Source of the DNA: an uncultured Desulfovibrionaceae bacterium
Lineage (GTDB): Bacteria; Desulfobacterota; Desulfovibrionia; Desulfovibrionales; Desulfovibrionaceae
Direction: 5' to 3'
Assembly (NCBI GenBank): GCA_947074125.1
Contig: CAMTOM010000103.1
Coordinates: 1-5,909 of the forward strand
Length of the DNA: 5,909 bases
Shown here: positions 5,492 to 5,909 of the stretch, piece after piece
Position numbering within the stretch: the first letter of the stretch is position 1
Layout: every line of letters starts with the position of its first letter
Translations under genes and position numbers: made by a program
Notes under the pieces: model-generated
Told to the model about the DNA's origin: nothing
The model's input: only the letters and a program-made list of their open reading frames with translations
Databases searched by the model: none

Positions 5492-5909
5492 TTACCGCCC
5501 CAAAGCATTTTGCTTAAGCCAACTATCAATGTCGCGCGACAGCGACCCCCCGCCACTATAATGTACCGAAAGTGCTTCTTTTATTGTTGCCTTGGGAGCG
5601 AGCTTTGCAATATCACTCACACTCTGCCCAAGCCTGCCACCACCATGACTGCAAAAAGGTACAATTGTTTTTCCTAAAAAATCATAACTTTCCAATAAGG
5701 TCGCAATGGGCATGGGAATAGTCGCCCACCAATTGGGATACCCCAAATAAACGATATCGTATTGTGCTATATCTGCAATTTTTGTCTTAAGCTCAGGTCT
5801 TGCATTCTGTTCCATATCGCGCTTTGCTTCATCAAGACAGGGATTGTCGTTCGCGGAATATGGTTTAACGAGTTCCAATGCTACAATATCCCCACCAGCT
5901 GTCTGCTGT
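5492..5909 (-). CDS. Flavodoxin family protein (N-terminus beyond the window)
   Basis: The frame is open to the right edge (last full codon 5908-5906), so the start is missing. The visible 138 residues carry the later flavodoxin elements: VALELVKPYS, RPELKTKIADIAQYD, LGYPNWWATIPMPIATLLES (isoalloxazine-side loop with tandem Trp), GKTIVPFCSHGGGRLGQS (second FMN loop), and a terminal helix SLSRDIDSWLKQ. The phosphate-binding T/S-x-T-G-x-T loop would lie about 40-50 residues upstream, outside the window. The TTG at 5878 is inside the domain and is not the start. This subfamily binds FMN and carries electrons or reduces small substrates in the cytoplasm. It is the first visible gene of the minus-strand operon with the DUF4405 protein and cupin, which suggests a shared redox task; the electron partner is unknown. 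Confidence 0.87.
   Translation of the reverse strand, partial: QQTAGGDIVALELVKPYSANDNPCLDEAKRDMEQNARPELKTKIADIAQYDIVYLGYPNWWATIPMPIATLLESYDFLGKTIVPFCSHGGGRLGQSVSDIAKLAPKATIKEALSVHYSGGGSLSRDIDSWLKQNALGR

Noticed and set aside
1..5909. True lateral transfer of a bacterial operon into a ciliate nanochromosome
   Set aside because: The bacterial part keeps Shine-Dalgarno sites, rho-independent terminators and multigene operons with no ciliate adaptation, and the breakpoint cuts two genes at a restriction site. An artefact is simpler.

Overview
The window is two unrelated pieces of DNA joined end to end. Bases 1 to about 446 look like the end of a macronuclear gene-sized chromosome (nanochromosome) of a spirotrich-type ciliate. 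They hold a perfect C4A4 telomere, 53 bases of AT-rich spacer, and the 3' end of a kelch-repeat gene read toward the telomere. From about 442 onward everything is bacterial: tightly packed genes with Shine-Dalgarno sites, rho-independent terminators and no introns. The protein set (secreted or membrane Tim44-like protein, double-RCK potassium channel, futalosine-pathway MqnA, short-chain flavodoxin) reads most like an anaerobic sulfate-reducer relative (Desulfovibrionaceae-like). That assignment comes from family recollection, not a search.

The join lies on or within a few bases of a HindIII site (AAGCTT, 441-446). The kelch reading frame on the minus strand is convincing up to that site, and the Tim44-like membrane segment on the plus strand becomes convincing right after it. 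The ATG at 397, which would give the bacterial gene a full-looking start, lies inside antisense kelch sequence and is a false start. A cloning, library or assembly chimera is the simplest explanation. Lateral transfer into a nanochromosome is possible but poorly supported.

Bacterial layout. (1) 442-1008 +, Tim44-like domain protein lacking its N-terminus, closed by a strong terminator at 1029-1064. (2) 1072-4109 +, a likely operon of a two-TM, two-RCK potassium channel, a PaaI-type hotdog thioesterase (best start 2848) and mqnA (chorismate dehydratase, first step of the futalosine menaquinone route). (3) A convergent gap with a G/C-rich hairpin terminator at 4147-4182. (4) 5909-4206 on the minus strand, a redox-flavoured operon read right to left: an incomplete flavodoxin, a diheme DUF4405 (cytochrome b561-like) membrane protein broken by a frameshift near 5318-5324, and an exported cupin.

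How the genes may work together: mqnA supplies menaquinone, and the minus-strand set combines a cytoplasmic FMN carrier, a membrane heme b protein and a periplasmic cupin, which suggests an electron-transfer branch across the membrane. That link is inference. No RNA genes, CRISPR arrays, insertion sequences or phage genes were seen. No gene-free stretch exceeds 300 bases.
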